Part shown: positions 50,905 through 60,897 of the stretch, piece by piece
Numbering within the stretch: position 1 is the stretch's first letter
Layout of the letters: the number at the start of each line of letters is the position of its first letter
From: a virus
Virus record (IMG/VR): IMGVR_UViG_3300025121_000030
Coordinates: 1 to 64,000 of that record
Reading direction: 5' to 3' (one strand)
Length of the DNA: 64,000 nt
Notes under the pieces: generated by a model
What the model was told of the DNA's origin: nothing
Database searches by the model: none
What the model saw: the letters and a program-made list of their open reading frames with translations, nothing else
Made by a program: the position numbers and the translations under genes

Positions 50905-53900
50905 ATGAAATTAGATAAAGGCAGACTATATTCACGTCTGCCAAACAATACTTATACTTCTTCATTATTAAGGGGGACTATATATACTTTTATTTGGCAT
51001 AAAATTGAAGTGACTTTTTTTACACAAACAAATAAAAAAGTTACAAAAACGATATCGGTATTAAGGCAAACATTTAGAAGGATTTTTGATATTTTTAAAG
51101 GAAAGACTATTAGAAGACTTACTCAAGAAATATCAAATACAAATCAAACCAATAGAATTAACGATATCTTGTCAGACACTTCAATACAAACTCATAAGAA
51201 CAATGTTGGTTTTGTCACATTTTTTGGTAGTAATTATAGAAAAATAATACAATTAATTTTACATACATATCAAACTGTAAAGTCAAATAATAAATTGGTT
51301 GATTTTATAAGTCAAACATACCGTAAAATTCCATATATATTTAAAGGAAAAACGATAAGAAAATTAACGCAACAGATATTTATTACTAGACAAACTAATA
51401 AAATTAATAATAAATTACTTACTATGTTTATGCAAACTAAAAGGAATAATAATATTTTATATAATATTGTAAAAAATACAAGTAGGAAAATTATTTCTTT
51501 ATCATCTAAAATAAGTCAAAATATAAGAATAGTTACAAAAATATTACATAAATATTTTCAAACAAATCGTAGAGTAAACTATATTAATATTTTTATTGGT
51601 AATGGTTATAGAAAGTTAATTAATTTAGTTTTAAGGCATAATCAAACTATAAAAATTAACAATAAACTAATTGATATATTGCAACAAACATATCGTAAAA
51701 TACCTGATATATTTTTTGGAGATACATTTAGAAAATTAACACAAATAGATTCATCTTTGTTTCAAACTAATAAAAATATAAATAAAACGTCTGTAGTTTT
51801 ATCTCAATCTAAACGCAATATTATAGGGCTGATTAGTAATAAGATACAAAATAATAGAAGTATTGTTAAATTGAATTATATTGGTAGTCAAATAAAAAGG
51901 AATATTATAGAATTAAGTGAATCAACAAAGCAGACATATAGAAGAATTAACAACATATTTGTATTTAGCATACAAACAAATAGAAAAATTAATAGTTTGG
52001 TTATTTTTTATGTTCAATCAAACAAAAAAATAAATAAATTAATTAGTTCATTTCATCAATCTGTAAGATATAATATGATCATAGTTTATTGTATTAATCA
52101 AATTAAAAGAGATATAAATAAATTATATTTTATTAATAAGCAGATAAAAAGGAATATTTTAGAGTTTATTGTTAATATTGTTCATACTAAGAGAAATATT
52201 AATAAGATTATCATTATTATGAATCAGTTGAATAGGAATATTGAATTATTTAAAGTATTGTTAAAACAAACTTATAGAATGATAACATTATTATATTTAA
52301 ATAAATATCAAACTATAAAAACCAATAATAAATTAATTAATATATTGAGGCAAACATACAGGAAGATTCCAGATGTGTTTTCAGGAGACACAATAAGAAG
52401 ATTAACAAAACCAAGTTCAGTTTTATTGCAAACAAGTAAAAATATTGAAAAGATTTTTATAATTTCATCTCAGACTAAGCGAAATATTGTAAAATTACTT
52501 AGTAATAAAACACAACACAATAGAGGAATTATTAACAAAATAAGTATTAGCAAACAAACTAAACGTAATATTACTAAATTGATAAGTACGAGCATGGTTA
52601 GTGTATATGGGCAATTAATTCGTAAGGTTAATGAATTGGTTGATTACTTTAGTCATGGTAAGCGTAATATTTTGAATATCGTATGTGTTTATTGGCAGAC
52701 AAAAAGAAATAATGGTGTATTGAGTTATTATACTATCCAAAGCAAGAGAAATATTTATAAATTAGCAAGTTATGTCAGTCAAGTTTGTAGAATTATTTCA
52801 AAAGATATTAATATCATCAATCAATTAAACAGGCATATTAATAAATTAGAAGATTTTATTGGTAATAATTTAAGAAAAATCAATAAAGCATCTTATAATA
52901 TTGGACAAATGAATAGACAAATTATTTCATTTATATCTAATAACATCCAATTAAATAGAAATATAAATAAGATAATCAATATTAGTAAGCAAGTGTTTAG
53001 AAATATTGTTGAATTAATTGTAGTTATTAAGCAAACTAATATGAAAAACGTTATATTTATAGCATTAAATAAACAAACAAGTAGAATATTGAATAAAATT
53101 TCTATTGTTAATAAACAAATTATTAGAAATATTTATGATTTAACATTAATCAGTAAACAAACTAATAGAAAAACTACTTTGTTTACTGATTTAAATAAGC
53201 AAATTAATAGGATAGTTAATAAATTAGTAAGTAGTAAGAATCAAACTAAACGAGATATAAATAAGATTTATGATTATATTGTTCAAGTGAATAGAAATAT
53301 TACAAAATTCTTATCTGAAATTTATATACAACTTGAGAGATTTCTTTTAATTAAAGTTGAATCTATAAAGCAAACTAAGCGAAGTATTACTAGATTAATA
53401 AGTAATTATGAAATTACAAAGGTGCTTATTCAGATTGTTAGAAAAGTTGAACCATTAGTTTCATATATTGGACAGAGTAAGCTAAATATTATTAAAATGA
53501 TTAGTGATATTAGACAACAGAATAGATTAATAAATAAACTAGAAAGTTTTGTTTATCAAAGCAAAAGAGCAAGAATTTTGTTAACTGAAACAAAGAAGCA
53601 GAGTTTAAGAAATATTTTATTATTGGTATATTCTATTAATCAAAGTTGGAGAAACGTTTTAAAAATTACAGTAAAGTTATATCAGAAGAAGCGCAATATT
53701 ATTAAACTAGTTAAATACAACTTACAAAGTAATAGAGATATTATTAAACTAAAGTTTAAAGTATGGCAAACAAACAGAGATATTATTAAATTGTTTGGGC
53801 GTGTAAAACAAAGCATTAGAGATATTATAAAAATATCTTCTATTAAAGGACAACAAAAAAGAAATGTAATTAGATTTGAGGAGTATTTAAAACAGATCGA

Positions 53901-54747
53901 AAGGAATGTAATAAAATTAACTGTTTTTATAAAACAGAATTATCGTAAAATATTCAAATTAGAATTTATTACAAAAGGAAGCAAACGAGACATAATTAAG
54001 TTGGTTAAATATAATGGTCAGTCAAATAGAGATGTTAGGAAAATTGTGTCAGATTATTATACTCAAATCAAACGTAATATTATTGAATTGATAAGTTTTA
54101 AAAATCAGACTAATAGAAAAATTAATAAGATTTCGAGTTACATTACACAAACCAAGAGAAATATAAACGAATTTATTATTTCTACAATTCAAACAAATAG
54201 AGATATTATAAAAATTTTATTAATTTCTGTTCATTTTAAAAGAAATATTTTAAAAATTATTTATATTAGTAAGCAAATAAAGAGGAATATTATTGTATTA
54301 ATTAGTGCTGATGCGATTGTTGAAGCATTTATTCAATTGATTAGGAAAATTAATAAGATAGTATTTAATGTAGTACAAAGTAAACGAAATATTATTAAAT
54401 TATATGATATTAATAAACAAACGAAAACTAATATAAATAAACTACAAAGTTTTATTAAACAACAAAGAAGAAATATTGTTTTATTGGTAATAAGAGAATA
54501 TCAAACTAATAGAAATATTTTATTATTGGTAGAGATTTTAAAACAAAGCAAGAGAAATATATTAAAACTAATTTCACCAATTCGTCAATTAATCAGAAAG
54601 CTTATAACTATATGGGATGTATTTGATTTTGATTTGTTTGATGTGGTAGAGTTGGAGTTAGATTTTTATGTTGAAGAATTAAAGTTGGATTTATGTATGT
54701 ATGAAATTCCTCTTGATATTGAAGTTGAGGAGGTTAAAAGGTTATGA
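50905..54747 (+). CDS. Giant 14-residue-repeat virion protein
   Basis: About 1,280 aa composed almost entirely of a repeat with an exact 14-residue period, consensus Q-T-x-R-N-I-x-K-L followed by five variable residues; I count about 75-80 copies, with some 26- and 28-residue double units containing GDTIRRL/GKTIRKL. The protein is strongly basic and Asn/Ile-rich until an acidic C-terminal tail (FDFDLFDVVELELDFYVEEL). The same period and the [QD]T-x-R core occur in the 60898 protein. A repetitive fibre or solenoid is likely. GTG 50893 or ATG 50905 could start; the latter spaces better from AAGGCGG. Confidence 0.75.
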   Translation: MKLDKGRLYSRLPNNTYTSSLLRGTIYTFIWHKIEVTFFTQTNKKVTKTISVLRQTFRRIFDIFKGKTIRRLTQEISNTNQTNRINDILSDTSIQTHKNNVGFVTFFGSNYRKIIQLILHTYQTVKSNNKLVDFISQTYRKIPYIFKGKTIRKLTQQIFITRQTNKINNKLLTMFMQTKRNNNILYNIVKNTSRKIISLSSKISQNIRIVTKILHKYFQTNRRVNYINIFIGNGYRKLINLVLRHNQTIKINNKLIDILQQTYRKIPDIFFGDTFRKLTQIDSSLFQTNKNINKTSVVLSQSKRNIIGLISNKIQNNRSIVKLNYIGSQIKRNIIELSESTKQTYRRINNIFVFSIQTNRKINSLVIFYVQSNKKINKLISSFHQSVRYNMIIVYCINQIKRDINKLYFINKQIKRNILEFIVNIVHTKRNINKIIIIMNQLNRNIELFKVLLKQTYRMITLLYLNKYQTIKTNNKLINILRQTYRKIPDVFSGDTIRRLTKPSSVLLQTSKNIEKIFIISSQTKRNIVKLLSNKTQHNRGIINKISISKQTKRNITKLISTSMVSVYGQLIRKVNELVDYFSHGKRNILNIVCVYWQTKRNNGVLSYYTIQSKRNIYKLASYVSQVCRIISKDINIINQLNRHINKLEDFIGNNLRKINKASYNIGQMNRQIISFISNNIQLNRNINKIINISKQVFRNIVELIVVIKQTNMKNVIFIALNKQTSRILNKISIVNKQIIRNIYDLTLISKQTNRKTTLFTDLNKQINRIVNKLVSSKNQTKRDINKIYDYIVQVNRNITKFLSEIYIQLERFLLIKVESIKQTKRSITRLISNYEITKVLIQIVRKVEPLVSYIGQSKLNIIKMISDIRQQNRLINKLESFVYQSKRARILLTETKKQSLRNILLLVYSINQSWRNVLKITVKLYQKKRNIIKLVKYNLQSNRDIIKLKFKVWQTNRDIIKLFGRVKQSIRDIIKISSIKGQQKRNVIRFEEYLKQIERNVIKLTVFIKQNYRKIFKLEFITKGSKRDIIKLVKYNGQSNRDVRKIVSDYYTQIKRNIIELISFKNQTNRKINKISSYITQTKRNINEFIISTIQTNRDIIKILLISVHFKRNILKIIYISKQIKRNIIVLISADAIVEAFIQLIRKINKIVFNVVQSKRNIIKLYDINKQTKTNINKLQSFIKQQRRNIVLLVIREYQTNRNILLLVEILKQSKRNILKLISPIRQLIRKLITIWDVFDFDLFDVVELELDFYVEELKLDLCMYEIPLDIEVEEVKRL

Positions 54748-55034
54748 TAGAGTTATATAAGGGAGAGAAGCGTTTATGTGGAATGTCTGTCAAAAGTAGA
54801 AGTGGTAAAAGTTTTTTAATAGAGAGTGTTTCATGCAAGGTGGTTGACAATGTAGGAACTACTATTCAAGAAGATGAAGAAGGAACAGTTGAAGATCATT
54901 CAGTTTTTTGCTTGGTTGATACTACATTGGATGGGTATGTTTATAGTAAAGGATATATATTGCAATTTAGTATCGTTCTGAAAGATGTGCCTAAAATAAT
55001 TATGGGGAAGTTAAGTATTAAAATAAAGAAATAG
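54744..55034 (+). CDS. Small virion-associated protein, 96 aa
   Basis: A beta-rich, acidic protein (GKSFLIESVSCKVVDN, GYILQFSIVLKDVP). Its ATG overlaps the stop of the giant repeat protein and has GAGGAGG upstream, so translation is coupled. Position suggests a fibre-associated or assembly chaperone role; no family is recognised. Confidence 0.65.
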   Translation: MIELYKGEKRLCGMSVKSRSGKSFLIESVSCKVVDNVGTTIQEDEEGTVEDHSVFCLVDTTLDGYVYSKGYILQFSIVLKDVPKIIMGKLSIKIKK

Positions 55035-55061
55035 TTTAATTATGAGAGGAGTGATATAAAT

Positions 55062-56174
55062 TTGGCTTCAATTAAAATATATAAAAATCCAACAGGAGAT
55101 ATTGATGGCGATTTAGTCAGTACGGAAGACTGGACATCGCCAGTAGATTCTGGATTTCTCCTTATCCCAGAAACAGGATCAGAAAGCGTAATTGGAGAAT
55201 GGAAAAAATGTGCTTTAAGGTGTAATGAAGGTCTCCAGACGATAAATGACCTAAACAGAAATTGCAGACTGACGTTAGAAGGATTAAAATCCACATGCTG
55301 GCAACTTGCGAGTGATATCAATGGTTTTCCAAATTCTACCCCTTCTGATTGGGGTCAACCATTAGATATAGTGTCTGATAAAATTTATGATAAAAATTAC
55401 ATTTTTTGGGTAAGAGCCTGTACTGATGTGGGTGATATCGTAGAGAACGACAAAACTACTAAACTTGTGGCTCAAGCTCTTGTAGGATTACCGTGGACTT
55501 TAGACATAGATGATATGATTTCCGAACCTGATGTAAATGTAGTTTTTTCAAACATAGTAACAATTCCAGAAGACTGTATTATATATGCGTTAAATGTAGA
55601 TGCTACCAATCCGGCTTATATTCTTAAATACATTATAAATGGTGAAGAGTTAACAATAGGTCATATGGGAGATCCTACTTTCGAATGGATTCATCAAGCA
55701 TTAAGTGTTTCTAAAGATTCAACTTTTCAAATATATTTAGGTGGAGTTTTTGGGAATGAAATAGGTGGGGATTTAAAACTATTTTTAAATAATGAGAATG
55801 GAAAAGAACTATCTTATTTTCATTGGTATGTTTATGCTTGTTATCTTACTACAGCATGTGTTAAATATAAAGGATTAGAGGATGATTGTTCTGAGTTGAC
55901 TGCAATGAGGTTATTAAGAGAGCATTATATTAATGATCCTGAATATAGAGAATTAATTAGAGAATATTATCAATTGGCTTCTCAAATTGTTAAAGCTATA
56001 GACCAAGAAGATGATCCTAGTTTGGTTTATGAACAAATTTATCAGAGTGTTAAGATTTGTGAAAATGCAGTTAATAGTGGAGATTGGCAAACTGCTAGAG
56101 ATGAATATTTGAGTATGTATTATGAGTTGGCAGAGACTTATATAGAGGATTATATTAGGTTGATGGTTTTGTAG
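55062..56174 (+). CDS. Tail appendage: beta-sandwich plus CFI-box-like domain
   Basis: Residues 1-145 belong to the four-member beta-sandwich family (IKIYKNPTGD, WQLA, PLDI, NYIFWVRAC). Residues 145-260 form a second beta domain. Residues about 263-370 (CYLTTACVKYKGLEDDCSEL, TAMRLLREHY, then a helical end) match the CFI-box-like C-terminal domain plan and recur closely in the protein at 60102. TTG start after AGAGGAG. Probably part of the host-binding apparatus. Confidence 0.65.
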   Translation: MASIKIYKNPTGDIDGDLVSTEDWTSPVDSGFLLIPETGSESVIGEWKKCALRCNEGLQTINDLNRNCRLTLEGLKSTCWQLASDINGFPNSTPSDWGQPLDIVSDKIYDKNYIFWVRACTDVGDIVENDKTTKLVAQALVGLPWTLDIDDMISEPDVNVVFSNIVTIPEDCIIYALNVDATNPAYILKYIINGEELTIGHMGDPTFEWIHQALSVSKDSTFQIYLGGVFGNEIGGDLKLFLNNENGKELSYFHWYVYACYLTTACVKYKGLEDDCSELTAMRLLREHYINDPEYRELIREYYQLASQIVKAIDQEDDPSLVYEQIYQSVKICENAVNSGDWQTARDEYLSMYYELAETYIEDYIRLMVL

Positions 56175-56203
56175 TAAGTTTAATTAAATATAAAGTTTAT
56201 TTT

Positions 56204-56295
56204 TAGAAGGGTAAGTTCGGGAGTTATAAACCTGAATGAATCGCAAAACTCCGATTGCGATACCCCTTCTATTTTTATTTGTCTATTTATCGGAG
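56204..56295 (+). ncRNA. Folded endonuclease leader RNA, copy C
   Basis: Outer stem: TAGAAGGG (56204-56211) with CCCTTCTA (56264-56271). Stem 2: TTCGGG (56216) with CCTGAA (56231), one G-U. Stem 3: ATCGCAA (56240) with TTGCGAT (56255). Loop CTCCGA (56249-56254) is complementary to TCGGAG (56290-56295). The GIY-YIG gene starts at 56320. Confidence 0.7.
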
Positions 56296-56319
56296 AAAAT
56301 TAAGACGGAGGTTGATTAA

Positions 56320-57510
56320 GTGAGTGATGAATTAAAGGGTAAAAGTGGTATTTATAAGATTGTAAATTTGGTTAATGGAAAGTTATATGTTGGGAGTACA
56401 GTTAATTTATATAATAGAAAATCTCAGCATTTTAGTAGTCTTATGACAAATTGTCATAAAAATCCGTATTTACAAAATGCATTTAATAAATATGGAATTA
56501 ATACTTTTAAATTTGAAGTATTAGAATATGTAGAAGATGTTGATAAGTTAATAGAACGAGAACAATATTATTTAGATATTTATTTTGATAATAAAAATAA
56601 GTGTTATAATGTTTTACCAACGGCAGGTTCCCCATTGGGTGTAAAACATTCTGATGAAACGAAATTAAAGTTAGCAATTACTGGAGGAGCAAAACCTTTT
56701 TATGTTTTTAAAGACAGAGAGTTTATAGGAGAATGGATAAATTCATCAGAATGCAGTAGAAATTTAGATATAAATTATTCTGGTTATATTCGTAAGTGTT
56801 TAAAAGGTAAACAAAATATGTTTAATGGTTATATTTTTATTTATAAGGATGAATATAACGAAGATAAATTAAAAGAAATTTATGAAATGGTTGAGTCAAA
56901 ACCGTTTTTAGTTTTTGAAAAATATACAGAAAATTTTATTGGAGAATATGACACAATAAATAAATGCATGATAGATTTAAATATAAATATAAAAAGCGAT
57001 GGTGATATTAGGAAATATTTAAAAGATAAAACTTATTCTGTGAATAATTATATTTTTATATATAAACATGAATATGCAGAAGATAAAGTAAAAGAATTAT
57101 GTAATATAAACTTAAATGCCAAGCCATTTTATGTTTATAAAAAAGATGATAAAAAATTTGTTGGTAAGTTTAGTTTGCAACAAGAATGCGCAAAAGAATT
57201 AAATATAGACGCATCTAATATTAGTGGTTGTTTAAGAAAAAAACATTATTTTGCAAAAGGATATGTTTTTATTTATGAAGAAGATTATTCTGAAGAAAAA
57301 TTAAATGAATTATGTAATAAAACTCAAAGTTTAAAATTTTTGAAATATGAATTTGAGGTACATGAAAAAAATACAAACAAATTTATAGGTATTTATGATA
57401 GCCAAGTAGATTGCGCTAATGAATTAGGATTAAACCATAAAAGTATTAGTAATTGCCTTTGTGGAAAACAAATATCAACTGGTGGTTATATTTTTGAAAA
57501 AGTTTCTTAA
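56320..57510 (+). CDS. GIY-YIG homing endonuclease with four NUMOD1-like repeats
   Basis: The nuclease domain has GIYKIVN...KLYVGSTVNLYNRKSQH and the distal Glu in FKFEVLEYVE. From about residue 125 four approximately 65-residue repeats (KPFYVFKDREFIGEWINSS, KPFLVFEKYTENFIGEYDT, KPFYVYKKDDKKFVGKFSL, and a fourth) each carry a NUMOD1-like DNA-binding helix-turn-helix. GTG start, GGAGG upstream. A free-standing gene between paralogous tail genes, preceded by leader copy C. Confidence 0.88.
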   Translation: MSDELKGKSGIYKIVNLVNGKLYVGSTVNLYNRKSQHFSSLMTNCHKNPYLQNAFNKYGINTFKFEVLEYVEDVDKLIEREQYYLDIYFDNKNKCYNVLPTAGSPLGVKHSDETKLKLAITGGAKPFYVFKDREFIGEWINSSECSRNLDINYSGYIRKCLKGKQNMFNGYIFIYKDEYNEDKLKEIYEMVESKPFLVFEKYTENFIGEYDTINKCMIDLNINIKSDGDIRKYLKDKTYSVNNYIFIYKHEYAEDKVKELCNINLNAKPFYVYKKDDKKFVGKFSLQQECAKELNIDASNISGCLRKKHYFAKGYVFIYEEDYSEEKLNELCNKTQSLKFLKYEFEVHEKNTNKFIGIYDSQVDCANELGLNHKSISNCLCGKQISTGGYIFEKVS

Positions 57511-57549
57511 TTAAGATATAAAAATAAATTTGAGAGGAGTGAAATAAAT

Positions 57550-58311
57550 TTGGCTTATCATATAGCAATTTATCGTGACAATCCTACCGTAAACTTAACT
57601 GATGGAACAATAGTTTCAGAGAATGATTTTTCTAACCCGGTTGATTCAAATCACATATCTATTCCAGCAACAGGGAGTACAAATGGTAACTGGGTGAAAC
57701 TTGCTGTACGTTGCGATGAAGGAACAGAAACTATTTTTGACTTAAATCGTCACGCTAGGATCAGTTTAGATGGTTCTGGCAATACAAATTGGCAACTAGC
57801 TGAAGATAATAGTGGTTCTCCATCAAGTACACCACTAGATTGGGGATTACCTTTAGACATAACAGAAATTATAACTGATACTAACTATATATTCTGGACT
57901 CGTGCAAAAGCAAATTCCACTGAAAGCGTTTCTAATGACACTTCAATTGAAATAATTGCACAGGCTTTAGTAGGTAATCAGCCTTGGACTTGGAACATAT
58001 CTGACATGAGTGTAGTAGAAGGGATAGGAGAAGCAACTGAGTCTATTATAATACCAGAAGATTGTACTTTATATTATACTGTAACAGGGGATATGCCAAC
58101 TTTTGCAGTTTATACTGTTGGTGGAGATGCATTAAATGGTTGGATAATATGGATTTCTAATTACGATGTTAGAACATTTAGTTTTATTAAAGATCAAGTG
58201 GTTGCTGTATCAATATTATATTCTAATTCTGGAACTACTGGTACTCATATAATAAGAGAAAACGATGAGAATGGAAGAATAATTGCACAGTTTAATGTAA
58301 CATGTACATAA
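57550..58311 (+). CDS. Virion beta-sandwich protein, paralogue 3
   Basis: Residues 1-140 closely match the family: HIAIYRDN, PVDSNHISIPATGS, WVKLAVRCDEGTETIFDLNRH, WQLAEDNSGSP, PLDI and NYIFWTRAKANS. A second beta domain (residues 145-253) resembles the middle of the 55062 protein but lacks the CFI-box end. TTG start after AGAGGAG. Likely a tail fibre or appendage component. Confidence 0.65.
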   Translation: MAYHIAIYRDNPTVNLTDGTIVSENDFSNPVDSNHISIPATGSTNGNWVKLAVRCDEGTETIFDLNRHARISLDGSGNTNWQLAEDNSGSPSSTPLDWGLPLDITEIITDTNYIFWTRAKANSTESVSNDTSIEIIAQALVGNQPWTWNISDMSVVEGIGEATESIIIPEDCTLYYTVTGDMPTFAVYTVGGDALNGWIIWISNYDVRTFSFIKDQVVAVSILYSNSGTTGTHIIRENDENGRIIAQFNVTCT

Positions 58312-58345
58312 AAAATATTGAAAACAGAATATAAAAGTTTATTTT

Positions 58346-58444
58346 TAGAAGGGTAAGTTTGAGATTAGCTGTCTTAGACGATGCACAAAACTCCAATTGT
58401 GTCCCTTCTATTTTTATTTGTGTAAAAATATGTGAGTTTTGGAG
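58346..58444 (+). ncRNA. Folded endonuclease leader RNA, copy D
   Basis: Outer stem: TAGAAGGG (58346-58353) with CCCTTCTA (58403-58410). Stem 2: GTTTGAGA (58357) with TCTTAGAC (58372), two G-U pairs. Stem 3: CACAA (58384) with TTGTG (58397). Loop CTCCAA (58391-58396) is complementary to TTGGAG (58439-58444). The GIY-YIG gene starts at 58476. Confidence 0.7.
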
Positions 58445-58475
58445 AAATCAAATTTATGGAGGTTGATTGTATTAA

Positions 58476-59609
58476 ATGAGTGATGAAGTAATGTTTGGTA
58501 GTATTTATAAGATAACTAATAAAATAAATAATAAGGTTTATATTGGGCAAACTGTACAGCCATTAAATTATAGATGGACAGGACATTGTTCTAATGCAAA
58601 TATGGGAATAGATACTCATTTTTGTCGTGCAATACGCAAATATGGTAAAGATAATTTTATAATTGAAGAAATTGAAAAAGTTTCTATCGACCAATTAGAT
58701 GATGTAGAAATAAAATGGATTGCTTATTATGATAGTTATAATAATGGTTATAACAGTACATTAGGTGGTGGAGGCAATAAGGGTTGTGACTTAGATGAAT
58801 CTGAAGTTATTGATCATTATTTAAAATGTAAAAATGCGTATATAACAGCGGAGTTTTTTGGATGTAGCATAAGTCCAATATATAGTATATTACGTAAAAA
58901 TGGTATTAAAAATAAAGATTTAGACCATGATGAAGTGATTAAATATTATTTAGATTGTAGGTCAACTTTTAAAACAGCAGAGTTTTTTGGTGTTAATGAT
59001 GAAACAATTCGTAAAATTCTTGTTAAAAATGATATAAAAAGAGATGGTCATACTAGATATGATTTAGATGAAGAAGAGATAATAAATTATTATTTGGAAT
59101 GTAAATCAATAGAAGATACTGTAAAACATTTTGGGCACTATCATGAAGCTATAAGTAAAATTCTTAATAATAATAATATTGAAAGACTTAGAAAAACACG
59201 ATCACGTTTCATATGGGATGAAAATGGAAATAAAAAATATCTAAATGAAGAAGAAGTGATTAATTATTATCTTGATTGTAGATTAATATATAAAACTGCT
59301 GAATATTTTAAATGTTGTTTAAAAGCTGTAAGTGATATTCTCAACAATAATAATGTAGACAGATCAGAAGATTCTATATCAGTATATGCCATAGATAAAA
59401 ATGGTAATAGATATGATTTTGATGATATTAAAGATGCTGTTGATTATTTAATTAAAAATGGTAATTCAAAGATTATTAGTAGACCAAAAGAGAATGCATA
59501 TAAACAAGCAATTAATAAAACCGCAAGAGGAGAAAAGAAAACTGCATATGGTTTAAAGTGGTATTACAAAGAAAATAATGAAGATACTTTATTAGAAAAT
59601 GTAATTTGA
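58476..59609 (+). CDS. GIY-YIG homing endonuclease with helix-turn-helix repeats
   Basis: N-terminal GIY-YIG domain: SIYKITN...KVYIGQTVQPLNYRWTGH with distal IEEIEKV. From residue 105, four repeats of about 45-70 residues (DESEVIDHYLKCKNAYITAEFF, DHDEVIKYYLDCRSTFKTAEFF, DEEEIINYYLECKS, NEEEVINYYLDCRL) look like tandem helix-turn-helix units for target recognition. The C-terminus ends with a NUMOD3-like GLKWYYKEN. ATG start with GGAGG upstream, preceded by leader copy D. Confidence 0.87.
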   Translation: MSDEVMFGSIYKITNKINNKVYIGQTVQPLNYRWTGHCSNANMGIDTHFCRAIRKYGKDNFIIEEIEKVSIDQLDDVEIKWIAYYDSYNNGYNSTLGGGGNKGCDLDESEVIDHYLKCKNAYITAEFFGCSISPIYSILRKNGIKNKDLDHDEVIKYYLDCRSTFKTAEFFGVNDETIRKILVKNDIKRDGHTRYDLDEEEIINYYLECKSIEDTVKHFGHYHEAISKILNNNNIERLRKTRSRFIWDENGNKKYLNEEEVINYYLDCRLIYKTAEYFKCCLKAVSDILNNNNVDRSEDSISVYAIDKNGNRYDFDDIKDAVDYLIKNGNSKIISRPKENAYKQAINKTARGEKKTAYGLKWYYKENNEDTLLENVI

Positions 59610-59651
59610 TTACATATTAAAAAATATATTAAGAAAGGAATGATTTAAATT

Positions 59652-60089
59652 ATGGCTTTAATTAATATTTATAAAGGCACAGATATTACTTCTGGAGGCA
59701 CTGAGGGAACTCTTGTGTCTAGCGGGGATAATAGCAATTCAATAGAAACTGGATATATTAAGATTCCAGCATCTGGTTTTACTGAATCAGAATGGGTAAA
59801 AATTGGGATTCGTTGCACAACAGGACATAAGACAATTCTTGAAAACTCTAGACACGCTAGAGTATCTATAACCGATTCAGGAGATGTAACTCGTTGGCAG
59901 TTAGCTTTAGATGATTCGGGAAGTCCTTCAGGTTCACCATCTGCATATGGAAGTCCTTTAGATTTTACTAGTGAGATAGGGAGTACAAATGTAATTTTCT
60001 GGATAAGAGCTAAGGCTGAATCAAGTGAGGTTCCAGTTAACTCAACGCAAGTCAAGGTAACTTTATCAGCGACCATAGGTGCTGTGTAA
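59652..60089 (+). CDS. Virion beta-sandwich protein, paralogue 4
   Basis: 145 aa covering just the family's first domain: INIYKGTD, IKIPASGF, WVKIGIRCTTGHKTI, WQLALDDSGSP, PLDF and NVIFWIRAKAES. AAAGGAATG precedes the ATG. It lies 12 bases before the 60102 gene, which holds a second beta domain and CFI-box end; together the two equal the three-domain protein at 55062, as if that gene had been split or vice versa. Confidence 0.65.
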   Translation: MALINIYKGTDITSGGTEGTLVSSGDNSNSIETGYIKIPASGFTESEWVKIGIRCTTGHKTILENSRHARVSITDSGDVTRWQLALDDSGSPSGSPSAYGSPLDFTSEIGSTNVIFWIRAKAESSEVPVNSTQVKVTLSATIGAV

Positions 60090-60101
60090 GGAGTTGATTA
60101 A

Positions 60102-60881
60102 ATGTCAATCATCACAACTTTAACTCCAACTAACATAGCAAAAACATCTATAACTTTTCATGGTAATGCAGTAATTTGGACATTGCCATTTGATGGAACT
60201 AATCAACCAGGTGTTGAAATAGACGAAGTAATTACTAACACATTAACAATTCCTGCAAATTGTGTATTATATATGGAATGCACTGGTAATTCTGGCTTTA
60301 TTAATTGGTCTAAAAACAATGAAGATACTTGGGCATGGGGACCGTATCAAGAAGATCCAGAAGATCCAGAGAGTCCTGTCATATGGATATGGTATAATCA
60401 AACACTTTCTTTTAATGAAAATGATACACTAGCTATAAAAATAAATAATTTCCTTGGCGGCCCGATGGATGGCGATATCACCATTAAATTAAATACTGTA
60501 TCTGGTCGCACATTATCTCAATTTCATTATGCCGCAGAAGGTTCTTGTTACCTTACAACATCTTGTGTTGGATATAAAGGATTACCTGATAATTGCTCTG
60601 AATTAACAGCAATGCGTTTATTGAGAGAACATTATATTAATGAACCAGAATATATCGCATTAATTTCAGAGTATAATCAATTATCAAGACAGATTATAAA
60701 TATGGTAAATCAAGAAATAAATCCAGATATAATTTACGAACAAATATATCAAAGTGTGAAAATTTGTGAAACAGCAATAAATAATGAAGATTGGCAGACT
60801 GCTCGTAACGAATATTTGGGCATGTATTATCAATTAGCAGAAACTTATATTCCTAATTATCAAAGATTAATGCCTTTATGA
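60102..60881 (+). CDS. Virion protein with CFI-box-like C-terminus
   Basis: Residues 1-150 form a beta domain (similar in place to the middle domain of 55062; an acidic EDPEDPESP loop lies near residue 86). Residues about 152-259 (CYLTTSCVGYKGLPDNCSEL, TAMRLLREHY, ICETAINNEDWQTARNEY) are nearly the same as the C-terminus of the 55062 protein. AAGGAG precedes the ATG. A duplicated tail-appendage module. Confidence 0.65.
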   Translation: MSIITTLTPTNIAKTSITFHGNAVIWTLPFDGTNQPGVEIDEVITNTLTIPANCVLYMECTGNSGFINWSKNNEDTWAWGPYQEDPEDPESPVIWIWYNQTLSFNENDTLAIKINNFLGGPMDGDITIKLNTVSGRTLSQFHYAAEGSCYLTTSCVGYKGLPDNCSELTAMRLLREHYINEPEYIALISEYNQLSRQIINMVNQEINPDIIYEQIYQSVKICETAINNEDWQTARNEYLGMYYQLAETYIPNYQRLMPL

Positions 60882-60897
60882 AAGGCTGGTGAAATAA

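Noticed and set aside
50905-54747. Tape-measure protein
   Set aside because: The length fits, but the short polar 14-residue repeats and absence of hydrophobic helices do not match tape-measure proteins.
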